Assembly: GCF_013371465.1 (NCBI RefSeq) | Contig: NZ_JABWDU010000012.1 | Location: 1 to 64,000, forward strand | Length of the DNA stretch: 64,000 nucleotides | Source: Ensifer oleiphilus | GTDB taxonomy: Bacteria > Pseudomonadota > Alphaproteobacteria > Rhizobiales > Rhizobiaceae | Direction of reading: 5' to 3' | Shown: positions 8,266-17,529 of the stretch, piece after piece | How positions within the stretch are numbered: position 1 is the first letter of the stretch | Layout of the letters: every line of letters begins with the position of its first letter | Notes under the pieces: model-generated | Database searches by the model: none | What the model saw: the letters and a program-made list of their open reading frames with translations, nothing else | Told to the model about the DNA's origin: nothing | Translations under genes and position numbers: made by a program

Positions 8266-8442
8266 ATGCGTCCGGTCCACAGCGATTGTCGGGATGGTGT
8301 GACACTTGCCGGTATAAGCGCCGCGTGATGTCGAACTTGCGTTCGTCGGCGCTGCCCGGTAATGCCGATGATGATGGCCGGCGACCCCGACTCGCGCAGT
8401 GCGAGCGGAGACCAGGACAGCCAAGACCGGGGCGATTGACCG

Positions 8443-9897
8443 TTGAACGCGACCATTTACCAGTCCGCCATCAACATTGCCGCAAAGGTCGGCCTCTATC
8501 TCTCGCTCACCATGTTCATCCCCGCGCTGGTCGATCTATATTTCGCTCATCCGGACTGGAAGGTCTTCGCCCTCTCGGCCTGCCTGATGGGCAGCCTTTC
8601 GCTGGTAACCGTGGCGGCCACACAAGGCGGTCCGCCAGTCTTCAACCGCAAGATGGGCTTTCTGCTCGTCAACCTGCTGTGGCTCGTCGTCTCGTTCGTC
8701 GGTGCCATTCCCTTCTGGCTGTCTTCGGTCAATCTCGATTTTGCCGAGGCTCTGTTCGAATCCGTGTCGGGCATCACGACCACTGGCTCGACCGTGATCG
8801 CCGGCCTGGACAACGCGCCGCCCGGTATCCTCGTCTGGCGCTCGCTGCTGCACTGGCTCGGGGGCATCGGGATCGTGGCGCTCGGCCTGTTCGTCATGCC
8901 GTATCTGCGCGTCGGCGGCCTGTCGTTTTTCAAGATGGAATCGTCCGATACCACCGAGAAGCCGTTTGCGCGCATCGTCACCTACACACGGGCATTCGTC
9001 CTGATCTACATCGTCCTGACGGTGACCTGCGCGATCATCTACGGCTATCTCGGCATGAACCGCTTCGATGCGATCAATCACTCGATGTCGACGATCGCGA
9101 CCGGCGGCTTTTCTACCCACGATGCCTCGCTCGGCTACTTCAACAGCCTGCCGATCCTGTGGGTGGCGACCTTCTTCATGACGGTCAGCAGCCTGCCGTT
9201 TTCGGTTTTGATCCTCTTCATCGTGCGCGGTCGGCTGGACACACTGAAAGACCCTCAGATCATCGTGTTCCTGTCCTATCTGACGGTACTGGCGATCGCA
9301 GCCAGCCTCTACCAGCGCCTGGAAAACGGCGTCGCCTTTCATGAAGCGCTGGCGCATTCGTTCTTCACGGTGTCGTCGATCCTGTCGACGACGGGCTTTG
9401 CCAGCGATGACTACATGCTGTGGGGGGATTTCATCGTAGCGCTCGCCTTTGCCGCGACCTTCATGGGCGGATGTTCCGGTTCGACGGCTGGCGGCATGAA
9501 AGCCTATCGCTTTATCATCATCTTCAATTCCATTCGGGCAGGGCTCTATAAGCTCATCTACCCGAACGGGATCCATACGGTTCGCTATGGCAAGGCGCTG
9601 GTCGATATCGACGTTCAGCGCACCGTCTTCCTGTTCTTCACCGCCTATATGTTGATCTGGGCCTTCGGCAGCCTTGCCATGGGAGCCTTTGGTTACGATC
9701 TCCTGACATCGGCGTCGGCGGTTGCCACGGCTCTTTCAAACGTCGGTGCCGGGCTCGGCCCGATCATCGGGCCGGCCGGAAACTTCTCCACCTTGCACGA
9801 TCCGGCACTCTATCTCCTGTCGATCATGATGCTGCTGGGACGTCTTGAGATCCTGACCGTTCTCGTCGTCCTGACCCCGCTGTTCTGGAAGGATTGA
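8443..9897 (+). CDS. TrkH family potassium uptake protein
   Basis: This 484-residue polytopic inner-membrane protein is of the TrkH/KtrB superfamily. Signature filter and pore motifs are visible: GITTTGSTV (about residue 112), HWLGGIGIVALGLFVMP (about 138), STIATGGFST (about 215), LSTTGFASDD (about 318), GGCSGSTAGGMK (about 345) and SNVGAGLGPIIGP near the end. It would be the K+-translocating subunit working with a TrkA/KtrA gating protein, which is not in the window. The start appears to be TTG at 8443; no in-frame ATG keeps the first membrane helix intact. It is monocistronic and convergent with exoP, 35 bp apart. Confidence 0.9.
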   Translation: MNATIYQSAINIAAKVGLYLSLTMFIPALVDLYFAHPDWKVFALSACLMGSLSLVTVAATQGGPPVFNRKMGFLLVNLLWLVVSFVGAIPFWLSSVNLDFAEALFESVSGITTTGSTVIAGLDNAPPGILVWRSLLHWLGGIGIVALGLFVMPYLRVGGLSFFKMESSDTTEKPFARIVTYTRAFVLIYIVLTVTCAIIYGYLGMNRFDAINHSMSTIATGGFSTHDASLGYFNSLPILWVATFFMTVSSLPFSVLILFIVRGRLDTLKDPQIIVFLSYLTVLAIAASLYQRLENGVAFHEALAHSFFTVSSILSTTGFASDDYMLWGDFIVALAFAATFMGGCSGSTAGGMKAYRFIIIFNSIRAGLYKLIYPNGIHTVRYGKALVDIDVQRTVFLFFTAYMLIWAFGSLAMGAFGYDLLTSASAVATALSNVGAGLGPIIGPAGNFSTLHDPALYLLSIMMLLGRLEILTVLVVLTPLFWKD

Positions 9898-9932
9898 GGC
9901 CGGAGAGCCAAGATCGATTGGGCTCCCGTCGT

Positions 9933-12290
9933 TCAGACCGGTTCCGCTTCGCGCCGGGTTGCGGCGTTGTCGACGTAGTACTTCTCGAAACGGTGGCGAT
10001 ACTGTTCGGCAGCGCCGAAGTCGCTGTATTTCGCCAATTCCCGCATGTCGGTCTTGTTGAGGATCACGCCCAGGATTTTTGCGTTGATCTCGGGTTCGGC
10101 GTGAAGCAGGTCGCGCACGAGGCGTGACGGCGTACGGCCCCATTCGGCGACGAAGAGGAAGCCGTCGGCAAGCGGCGAAAACGCCTTCGCATCGACGACA
10201 GGCGCGAGAGCTGCAAGGTCGACGATCACATAGTCGAAGGATTTGCGCGCATTGGCAATCAGGTCCGACATCGCCGGCGAGGCGAGCAGCTCGTGGCTGT
10301 CATGCGGATAGTGGTTGGTGGCCTCGCCACCGACCGGGAAGATCGCCAGCTTCGTCTGATGATCGATCTTGATGCCGGCCGGCCAGGAGGTCTCTCCGGT
10401 CAGCGCCTCGACAAGTCCGGTCTTCGGCGCCGGGTTGATCATCTTGCTCAAGCCTGGCTTGCGTATATCCGCATCGATCAGCAACGTCCGCTTGCCGCTG
10501 GCGGCGAGAAGAGCCGCATAGTTGGCCGCGACGATCGACTTCCCTTCGTCTGGCACCGCCGACACGATACCGACGACCCGACACGCGTTGCCGTGCAGCA
10601 TCTGGTCGCAAGCGAGCTTGGCGTTGCGGAAGGTCTCGGTAAAGGATGATCGCGGCGCGTCAAGCACGATGCGACTGACCCGTTCGAAGGGAACCGGGTC
10701 CGGTGTCGGTTGGACTGGTCCCTTGTCCTTCACCAGCCGCGCGCGCATCTGGTCCGCCGCCGTCGGTGGCCGCGGGCCGATCAGGGGGACATAACCCAGC
10801 GATCGGTGGCCGAGGATCGAGCGCACATCGCCTTCAAGGCGGAACGTGCGCTCGCGGAATTCCTGAAACGCCGCAAATGCGCCGCCCGCCATCATGCCGA
10901 GAACGGCGGAGAGCGCCAGGATCATCGTCTTCTTCGGGCTCGAGGGCGAAACCGGCACGCCCGCTTCGGAAATCACGCGGGCCTTCGCGATCGGAAACGA
11001 TCGCTGCTGTGCGGCCTGCTCATAGCGGCCGAGATAGGATTCGTAGAGCGTCTTCAGGGCTGCCGCCTTCTGCTCAAGTTCGCGCAGATGCACGAGTGAC
11101 CTATTGGCATCGGAGTTTCGGCCGGTGGTTCCCTCGATGTTTTCGCGCAGTGAGGCTTCCCGTGAGCGGGCGACTTCGTATTCATTACGGTAGCTGGACG
11201 TCAGCTGCTGCAGTTCCTGGTAGATCTGGCGGCCGATATCGTTCTTCTCGGTCCTGAGCGAAACCGCCTGCGGATGATCGGCGCCGAAGCTCTGCGTCAC
11301 TTCTTGTTCGCGCTTGCCGACGGAGAGATAGCGCGTCCTGAGGTCACGGATCACCGAATTGTCGCCGTCCTTGGACGAGATTGTCGCGTTGTCGACAGCC
11401 TTCTCCGGGCCCTGTTCGACGATTGCTTGAAACTGCTTGTAGCGGGCAGAAGCTGTGGCGGTGTCGGCCTGGGCAATGATGAGCTGGCTGTTCAGGTCAG
11501 AGAGCTGCTGCTCAGACATCAGTTCGCCGCGCGCAGAGGTCAGGCCATTGTCGGTGCGGAATTGCTCGACCTCAAGGGAAGCGACCTGCGACCGTTGCCG
11601 GAGGTCGGCGAGACGCTCCTGCAGCCACACGGATGCCCGTTCTGTCGCCTCGAAATTGGCGTTCAACTGGTCGGTCAGATAGGCGTCCGCATAGGCGCGC
11701 ACCACTTGCGCTGCCAGTTGCGGATCGCTCGAACGGAAGGAAAGGGCAACGACCGAGCTTCGTGACACGCGCTCAACCGCAAGGCCCTGCTGGATGAGGG
11801 CGGCTGCCTTCTGCCGCCGTCCGCTGCGCGCGGCCTCTTCTGAGACCTCAGGGCCTCCGCCAAAGACGCCGGTGATCGTCTTCATCCAATCCTTGACGAC
11901 ACCGAAAGGCGAGCGCGGTGGATTGAGGATAGTGCCGTTATCGGCAAGGTTGATCTTGTCGACGACGCGCAGTGCCAGTTCGCCCGACTTCAGGATTTCG
12001 ACGGCACTTGCTATCTGGGTATCGAGCAACTGGCTGTTCTGCGGCGAGGCCTCTTCTTCCGCGTATTTGGAGAGGTTCTCGTCGAGCAGGATCTGCGTCA
12101 TCGACGTATAGTTCGGCGTCGCGAACATAAGGTAGAGGCCGCCGAGCACGACGAACAGGGCAACGAAAAGCCCAACTGTCTTGCCGCGGCGAACCGCCAC
12201 CGAAAAAAGCCGGTCGAGGTCGATGAAGCCATCGGATTCCTCGGCTTGTCGGGGCAAGACGCTACTGAACGGTAGACTTCTTTGTTTCAT
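9933..12290 (-). CDS. exoP: Succinoglycan chain-length/transport protein ExoP (Wzz domain plus tyrosine autokinase)
   Basis: This 785-residue polysaccharide co-polymerase controls succinoglycan chain length and export. It has an N-terminal Wzz domain with TM1 near residues 38-58, a long periplasmic coiled-coil region, a proline-rich SPSSPKKT motif and TM2 near 455-475, then a cytoplasmic BY-kinase domain. Walker A is SAVPDEGKS (about 577-585), Walker A' is LLIDADIRKPGL (about 603-614) and Walker B is FDYVIVD (about 685-691). The C-terminus is only modestly tyrosine-rich. The length fits S. meliloti ExoP. It is last in the leftward exoHKLAMONP operon, with a hairpin separating it from exoN. 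ATG 12290 begins MKQRSLPF. Confidence 0.95.
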   Translation of the reverse strand: MKQRSLPFSSVLPRQAEESDGFIDLDRLFSVAVRRGKTVGLFVALFVVLGGLYLMFATPNYTSMTQILLDENLSKYAEEEASPQNSQLLDTQIASAVEILKSGELALRVVDKINLADNGTILNPPRSPFGVVKDWMKTITGVFGGGPEVSEEAARSGRRQKAAALIQQGLAVERVSRSSVVALSFRSSDPQLAAQVVRAYADAYLTDQLNANFEATERASVWLQERLADLRQRSQVASLEVEQFRTDNGLTSARGELMSEQQLSDLNSQLIIAQADTATASARYKQFQAIVEQGPEKAVDNATISSKDGDNSVIRDLRTRYLSVGKREQEVTQSFGADHPQAVSLRTEKNDIGRQIYQELQQLTSSYRNEYEVARSREASLRENIEGTTGRNSDANRSLVHLRELEQKAAALKTLYESYLGRYEQAAQQRSFPIAKARVISEAGVPVSPSSPKKTMILALSAVLGMMAGGAFAAFQEFRERTFRLEGDVRSILGHRSLGYVPLIGPRPPTAADQMRARLVKDKGPVQPTPDPVPFERVSRIVLDAPRSSFTETFRNAKLACDQMLHGNACRVVGIVSAVPDEGKSIVAANYAALLAASGKRTLLIDADIRKPGLSKMINPAPKTGLVEALTGETSWPAGIKIDHQTKLAIFPVGGEATNHYPHDSHELLASPAMSDLIANARKSFDYVIVDLAALAPVVDAKAFSPLADGFLFVAEWGRTPSRLVRDLLHAEPEINAKILGVILNKTDMRELAKYSDFGAAEQYRHRFEKYYVDNAATRREAEPV

Positions 12291-12325
12291 TGGGTCGCTC
12301 TGTCCGTTTCCATATAGTCAATCGG

Positions 12326-12350
12326 CCGGCGCCCTTGTTCAGGGCGCCGG
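12326..12350 (-). other. exoN-exoP intercistronic hairpin
   Basis: CCGGCGCCCT and AGGGCGCCGG form a perfect 10-bp stem with a 5-base loop between the exoN stop and the exoP start. No T-run follows, so it is more likely an mRNA-processing or stability element, or an attenuator, than a full terminator. Confidence 0.5.
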
Positions 12351-12358
12351 AGCCGGGT

Positions 12359-13264
12359 TTATGCCGCGCGGATGCGGCCTTCGTGAGACAAAACCATGTC
12401 CCGGACCGATTCGTAGACCAGGTCGCCGATATCTTCCCGGGTCAGGGCGAAGGCGACATTCGCCTCGATGAACCCATGCTTTGAGCCGCAATCGAAGGTC
12501 CGGCCATCATAGGGATGGGCGTGGAACGATTGATCTTTCGAAAGTTTCAGCATGCCGTCGGTCAGCTGGATCTCGTTGCCGGCGCCGCGCTGCTGGCGGG
12601 CGAGAATGCCGAAGATGTCGGGCTGGAGAACGTAGCGGCCATTGAGATAGAAGTTGGATGGTGCTTCTCCTGCGCGTGGCTTTTCGACCATTTCGGTGAC
12701 CGCGAAACCATGCGGAACACTCGCTCCCTTTCCGACGATGCCGTATTTGGAGGCATCCTCGGGCGCGCATTGTTCGACGCCGACGACGTTGCCGCCGGTT
12801 TGACGATAGAGATCCATCAGCCCGGCCATGCAGCCGCGCGCGCCATAGGAAAGCATATCAGGCAGTAGCAATGCGAAAGGCTCGTCGCCGATCAGGTCTC
12901 GAGCACACCAGACGGCATGGCCGAGGCCAAGGGGCGCCTGTTGCCGGGTGAAGCTGACGGAGCCTGCTTTCGGCAGCATGCTCTCAAGCTCTGAAATCTG
13001 CGCATTCTTTCCCGAGCGCGTCAGCGATGAAATCAACTCGGGCGTGTCGTCGAAGTGATCCTCGATCGCCTGCTTATTGCGGCTGGTGACGAAGACGATG
13101 TGCTCGATGCCGGCCTCGCGGGCCTCATCAACGGCATATTGCACGACCGGACGATCGACGATCGTCAGCATCTCTTTCGGCACAGCCTTGGTCGCTGGAA
13201 GGAAACGCGTGCCGTTGCCGGCAACCGGAATAACTGCTTTTCTGACAGTTCTGATACGGTCCAT
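12359..13264 (-). CDS. exoN: UTP-glucose-1-phosphate uridylyltransferase ExoN
   Basis: This 301-residue GalU-family nucleotidyltransferase makes UDP-glucose from UTP and glucose-1-phosphate, supplying the glucosyl donor for succinoglycan. The N-terminal nucleotide-binding motif reads [18 protein letters not shown] (about residues 15-32), close to the family [12 protein letters not shown]. Further motifs include LGLGHAV and YGIVG. ATG 13264 is preceded by AAAAAAGGAT, a strong ribosome site. It lies only 4 bp after exoO in a leftward operon. Position and orientation match exoN of the S. meliloti cluster; a housekeeping galU probably exists elsewhere. Confidence 0.95.
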   Translation of the reverse strand: MDRIRTVRKAVIPVAGNGTRFLPATKAVPKEMLTIVDRPVVQYAVDEAREAGIEHIVFVTSRNKQAIEDHFDDTPELISSLTRSGKNAQISELESMLPKAGSVSFTRQQAPLGLGHAVWCARDLIGDEPFALLLPDMLSYGARGCMAGLMDLYRQTGGNVVGVEQCAPEDASKYGIVGKGASVPHGFAVTEMVEKPRAGEAPSNFYLNGRYVLQPDIFGILARQQRGAGNEIQLTDGMLKLSKDQSFHAHPYDGRTFDCGSKHGFIEANVAFALTREDIGDLVYESVRDMVLSHEGRIRAA

Positions 13265-13268
13265 GGCA

Positions 13269-14285
13269 TTATCCTTTTTTCGTGTGAGGGCTTTTGCCCG
13301 ATGTGGATCGTTCAGCCGCCACTGTCATCGTGGCGGGCTTCAAGCGCGACAGCGGCGCGACGAGGCGACGCAGACGCACGGCGAGCGGCATCCGGAGATG
13401 CCGAAGCGCGCGGGGGCTGGAGAGTGCCGTCGTGACGGCGCTGCCCAGCGATCTGGATTTGATGTTGTCGACAAGCGTCAGAAAGGCATGCGCTTCCTTG
13501 AGGCTGCGGCTGCGCTTGCGCTGCATCGCCATGGCAGGTCCATCGATGGTGTGGGTGCGCAGGAAGTCGGCATCGGCGGCAACCATCGCATCGATGTGAC
13601 TGCGTTCGAGCACGCGGGAGATCGAGCCTTCCCGGATGTGATAGCGATAGCCGGCTGATGGATCGACGACGCAGCGCCCGCCTTCGGCAAGGGCCGAGGC
13701 CAACAGGATATAGTCTTCGCCGATGCGGATATCTTCATTGAAACGCAGACGCTTCTGCTCGAGAAACCGACGGTCGAACATCGGCTTCATGTAGCCGAAA
13801 TTGTAGGTCGAGCGAAAAAGCACGTTAGAGCCGATGAAGGCGGCAAGGGTGAGGATTGGTGTCTTCTCAAGCGTAGCGTCGGAAAACATCCGCTCGCGTC
13901 GGCCATCGAGGTTCAAGACTTCCAGATTGTCGACGGCGATGTCAGCCCTTTCGCTGCGTGCCCGCGCGATCATTCGAGCCAGTCGTCCCGGCCGAACAGT
14001 GTCGTCGGCATCGAGAATGGCGACCCAGTCGCCGCGGGCCGCGTCCAGGCCGGCATTGCGTGCGCCACCGGGACCGCGATTGGCGGGAAGCCGGATCAGC
14101 CGGATGCGCGGATCTGTCATCGCTTCTACGACGGCTCCGGTTTCATCCGGTGAAGCATCATCAACGACGATGACCTCGACCACGATATCTTCCTGGGCAA
14201 GCGCACTGTCGATGGCGCGCACGATCGTATCCGCCGCCCTGAAAGCGGCGATGACAAAGCTGACATCCGGGTTCGTTTTCGTCAT
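13269..14285 (-). CDS. exoO: Succinoglycan glucosyltransferase ExoO (GT2)
   Basis: This 338-residue cytoplasmic family 2 glycosyltransferase has a GT-A fold. The N-terminal domain has [27 protein letters not shown] and the DxD-type motif AILDADDTV (about residues 92-100). Acceptor-side motifs include [11 protein letters not shown]. In S. meliloti ExoO adds the first beta-1,6-linked glucose that starts the side chain; this linkage is transferred here from gene order (exoN-exoO-exoM). Its start codon overlaps the exoM stop as ATGA, indicating translational coupling. Confidence 0.88.
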   Translation of the reverse strand: MTKTNPDVSFVIAAFRAADTIVRAIDSALAQEDIVVEVIVVDDASPDETGAVVEAMTDPRIRLIRLPANRGPGGARNAGLDAARGDWVAILDADDTVRPGRLARMIARARSERADIAVDNLEVLNLDGRRERMFSDATLEKTPILTLAAFIGSNVLFRSTYNFGYMKPMFDRRFLEQKRLRFNEDIRIGEDYILLASALAEGGRCVVDPSAGYRYHIREGSISRVLERSHIDAMVAADADFLRTHTIDGPAMAMQRKRSRSLKEAHAFLTLVDNIKSRSLGSAVTTALSSPRALRHLRMPLAVRLRRLVAPLSRLKPATMTVAAERSTSGKSPHTKKG

Positions 14286-15229
14286 GGCGCTGCTACTTCC
14301 GATGCGCCGTATTGCTCAAGTTCGCGTACGCCGAAGAGGCCGCTGACGACGCCGGCGTGCATGATGGCACGCAGCGCATAGCGCGAGCGGACCACCGGCG
14401 AGGCGACGAAAAGCAGGCTTGCTGTAAGGCAGTACCCGGACTTGGCAGCCGCGCGCACGATCTCAGCTGTCTTGCCGCTGGCGGCCGCAGTTTGCACCAA
14501 CAGGCGGCCGTGGGTCTGGCCGGACCGAAAACGTCGTCTTGCCAGCCATTCGAAACGGGCGCGTTTTTCCGGCACGATCTCGTAGACCAGGGCATCCGGC
14601 GCATAGGCGATACCGCCGCCGTCGTTGTGCATATGGGTGAAGAACTCCGTATCCTCACCGCCGGTCCTGCCGAGCGCCAGGTTGAAACGCCGGCCGGCGA
14701 GTGAGGGTCTTTTGCGATCGAGCAGGACATTGCAGGTGTAGCCTGTCACGATCTCGCCGCCGACCCAGACCGGTCGCGTCGAATGGAAGTCGCCGCGGCG
14801 CATCCAGGACGGTGCGTCAAGGTCATACCCGGCGCGGACCGGGCCGAGAACTGCTTCCGCTCCGGTTGCTAGTGCCGTTTCCAGCAGGTGCGCCAGCCAG
14901 TCGCGCGAAACCGTTTCGTCGTCGTCGACAAAGGCAAGGTAGTCACCCGTAGCGTTGTCGAGGCAGGCGTTGCGCGCGATCGAGATATTGCTTGCCGGGC
15001 AATGTACATAGTCGATCTCGAAGGGAACCTCAGTCCGCAACGCGTCGACAAGTCCGGCAGCGCTTGGCTCGACATCGTTGTCGGCGACGATGATCCGGAT
15101 GGCCGCTCCGTTCGGCACGCTGATGGCCGCCAGAGAGCGCAGGGTTTCGGCAAGCTCGGGCCGGCGAAAGGTGCAGACCGCGATGTCGACCCGCACACCC
15201 CCAGGCGTTTCGATGGCTGCCTCCGTCAT
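14282..15229 (-). CDS. exoM: Succinoglycan glucosyltransferase ExoM (GT2)
   Basis: This 315-residue family 2 glycosyltransferase has VDIAVCTFRRPELAETL at the N-terminus, an ARNACLDNATGDYLAFVDDDE stretch containing the metal-binding acidic triad (about residues 86-104), and GGEDTEFFTHM as a likely catalytic-base region. A hydrophobic segment near residues 265-285 suggests membrane association. ExoM of S. meliloti adds a beta-1,4 glucose to the lipid-linked trisaccharide. Order and coupling (ATGA overlaps with both exoA and exoO) support the assignment. Confidence 0.9.
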   Translation of the reverse strand: MTEAAIETPGGVRVDIAVCTFRRPELAETLRSLAAISVPNGAAIRIIVADNDVEPSAAGLVDALRTEVPFEIDYVHCPASNISIARNACLDNATGDYLAFVDDDETVSRDWLAHLLETALATGAEAVLGPVRAGYDLDAPSWMRRGDFHSTRPVWVGGEIVTGYTCNVLLDRKRPSLAGRRFNLALGRTGGEDTEFFTHMHNDGGGIAYAPDALVYEIVPEKRARFEWLARRRFRSGQTHGRLLVQTAAASGKTAEIVRAAAKSGYCLTASLLFVASPVVRSRYALRAIMHAGVVSGLFGVRELEQYGASEVAAP

Positions 15230-16224
15230 GGTGCAACCCGCCTGTTGCGAAGGTCGAGCAATTCGCGCCAGAACCCGGCCGACCAGGCAAAATGCATCAC
15301 CATGGCTGAGATCGCAGCAAGCGGGCCGTAGGGATTTTTCTGGCCGAGCGCCATCCAGGCACCGTAGCCGATGCAGGCGGCGGCCCAGAGCACGACCGGG
15401 ACAACGGCAACCCAGTTGATCACGGCAAGAAGCGCGCCGATGGCAACAGGCGCGACTGCGAGCGGTAGCAATTGGCGCAGGCTCGGCACCACGCGATGCT
15501 TCAGCACATTGCGGGCGCGCCCACGGCCATAGCTGAAATACTGCCGGAACAGCGGCCCGACCTTGGCCCTGGGGTAATAGACCATGCTCGTTCGGTCGGT
15601 CATCCAGATGCGATAACCCGCCTTGCGGAAACGATAGTCGAACTCCGCATCTTCGTTGTGGCTGAAGCTTTCGTCATAACCGCCGATCGCCTGGAAGGCT
15701 GCGATCCGCATCAGCGCATGATGCCCGTGATCGGCCCAATGGCTTATGGCTCCGAGCCGGTGTTTGGCGCCGCCGTTTCCGAGTTTGGAATTCTGGGCGT
15801 AGGCGGTCGCCTTCTGAAAGGGCGTGAAGCCGACGGTCTCCATGGCGACGACGACGGAGTCGGCGCCGGTTGCGATCACTTCCTCGATCAGCTTCTGGCA
15901 ATAATCATCCGGATAGGTGCCGTGCGCATCGATGCGGATCAGAAAATCGAAGGCGGCTCCATATTCGGCGACCGCAAGATTGATCGCGGCACTCTGGATG
16001 CGCCTGGGATTGTCGAGCACCAGGACGGCCGGATCGTCTTGGGCGAGCCGCGCTGCGATTGCGCGTGTGCCATCGGTGCTGCCGCCATCGGCAATCAGGA
16101 TGACGGCATTGAGCGGCGCCAGTGATGGTCGAAGCTTGGCGACCAGTGCCTCGATATGGTCTGCCTCATTGAGGCAGGGGATGACGATCAGGCTGCGCGT
16201 CGACGTCAGATCTGTTGTGTTCAT
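15226..16224 (-). CDS. exoA: Succinoglycan glucosyltransferase ExoA (GT2, membrane-anchored)
   Basis: This 332-residue GT2 enzyme has an N-terminal catalytic domain showing LIVIPCLNEADHIEALV, LIADGGSTDGT and the acceptor-metal motif LIRIDAHGTYP (about residue 95). Two or three C-terminal transmembrane helices follow (about 245-310). ExoA of S. meliloti adds a beta-1,3 glucose to the initiating galactose. The ATG at 16224 has AAGGTGG upstream and overlaps the exoL stop as ATGA. An in-frame extension to 16323 would run into exoL and has no family support. Confidence 0.9.
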   Translation of the reverse strand: MNTTDLTSTRSLIVIPCLNEADHIEALVAKLRPSLAPLNAVILIADGGSTDGTRAIAARLAQDDPAVLVLDNPRRIQSAAINLAVAEYGAAFDFLIRIDAHGTYPDDYCQKLIEEVIATGADSVVVAMETVGFTPFQKATAYAQNSKLGNGGAKHRLGAISHWADHGHHALMRIAAFQAIGGYDESFSHNEDAEFDYRFRKAGYRIWMTDRTSMVYYPRAKVGPLFRQYFSYGRGRARNVLKHRVVPSLRQLLPLAVAPVAIGALLAVINWVAVVPVVLWAAACIGYGAWMALGQKNPYGPLAAISAMVMHFAWSAGFWRELLDLRNRRVAP

Positions 16225-17423
16225 GACAAACCACCTTCGTTTTGACGGGCGTGGGAAAGGGGCGTTGTCGGCTCCGGGGTCGTCGTTGCGATGGTCGACA
16301 GGCGGCGCACGAGGTTCTCGCAATCATTGCGACCAAAGACCCAGGTGTCGGAATTGCACGCAGTCACGCGGTGCGACGCATCGGCGTAGCTGACCGCGTC
16401 GACGGCGCCGAGAAGTGCAACCAGATTGTCCGGCTCTGCCTCATCAAGCAGAAATCCGAGACTGCGGACTGCGAGAAAGCGTGCGGTCTCCGTGCCGCGC
16501 ATGGCGATCGGAACTCGACCATAGCGGCAGCCCTCGTAGAGCCGGTTCGGAAGCAGCCATCTCGAGTTCTGGCCCTCCTCGAAGAAATCGATCGCCCAGG
16601 TGAAATCGACCTCTTCGTAGATGGCGCCGAGGTCCTCCGGGCTGCGATACGGGCCATGGAAGGTCATGTGCGGTTCGTTGCGAACGAAACCATCGAAATC
16701 GTCGAACTCGGAATAGGCGGGACGGCCGCGCAGAACGATTTCGAAGCGGCCCTCCATACGCCGGGAAAAGGCAGACAGCAGTTCGAGCGATTTGCGGCAG
16801 CGCAGCGCGCCGAACCAGCCGATCCGCCAGGGTCTGTCCATGCGTGGGGTGGTGACTGCTGCGAGCGGCGGATCACTGCGCTCGCCAAGCGCAAGCACCT
16901 TGTTCTCAATCAGCATGATCGGCGCGTCCAGGCCCGACCGCGGGCGGAAATAATGCTCGACGAAGGCGGGGGAACTGGTGATCAACAGCCGTGCGTTTCG
17001 TCCGAGATGGGCCTCACAGGCGCGCATGGCGCGTCCGGCCATATCGCTGCGCAGAAGCAGGCGATGAATGTCGAGGCATTCATAGACAATGGGAACGTCG
17101 CCGCCGAAAAGGCACACGGCCCTGTTGGCGACAGCGAGCATGTCGAGGTTGCGGGCAATAATCAGGTCCGGCCTGCCGACTGCGCGCAACTTGGCGGACA
17201 GCGACAGGCATGCCTTGGCGATCGCCCCCACCCGATGGGCAAAACGACCGTCACGTGTCGTCCCGAGCTCGATCGGCACGATGCCCTCGACGGCAGCCAA
17301 CGCGTTCGAACCACGGCGAAAGCCGGCTAGCGTCACGCATGCACCGCCCGCCTGGAGCATCAGGATCCGGCGGCGGACCGCGGGGTCAGCCAGATCCTGT
17401 GCCAGATAGAGTATCTTCAGCAT
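16221..17423 (-). CDS. exoL: Succinoglycan glucosyltransferase ExoL
   Basis: This 400-residue protein has a GT-B-like appearance: MLKILYLAQDLADPAV at the start, LIIARNLDMLAVANR near residue 105, YECLDIHRLL near 130, WRIGWFGALRCRKSLELL near 225, and a C-terminal donor-site-like stretch with LPNRLYEGCRYGRVPIAM (about 315-332). ExoL adds a beta-1,4 glucose in S. meliloti succinoglycan. The start at 17423 is chosen because the match to this family begins at MLKILYLAQ; the frame is open upstream to 17576 but that part is unlike the family. It lies between exoK and exoA as in S. meliloti. Confidence 0.88.
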   Translation of the reverse strand: MLKILYLAQDLADPAVRRRILMLQAGGACVTLAGFRRGSNALAAVEGIVPIELGTTRDGRFAHRVGAIAKACLSLSAKLRAVGRPDLIIARNLDMLAVANRAVCLFGGDVPIVYECLDIHRLLLRSDMAGRAMRACEAHLGRNARLLITSSPAFVEHYFRPRSGLDAPIMLIENKVLALGERSDPPLAAVTTPRMDRPWRIGWFGALRCRKSLELLSAFSRRMEGRFEIVLRGRPAYSEFDDFDGFVRNEPHMTFHGPYRSPEDLGAIYEEVDFTWAIDFFEEGQNSRWLLPNRLYEGCRYGRVPIAMRGTETARFLAVRSLGFLLDEAEPDNLVALLGAVDAVSYADASHRVTACNSDTWVFGRNDCENLVRRLSTIATTTPEPTTPLSHARQNEGGLS

Positions 17424-17529
17424 GAAAACGTCCGTTTTCCTGCTCAGCCAAAGCCAAGCGTCATTCAAGAAATCATGCGTCGCGACATTGGTGGCGCGAT
17501 GCACGGTTGCGGGTGGCGCTTTGGCGGCT

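Noticed and set aside
8536-9576. 346-codon minus-strand frame inside the potassium transporter gene
   Set aside because: Very charged Arg/Asp/His-rich translation, typical of the antisense of a membrane protein gene; no start site.
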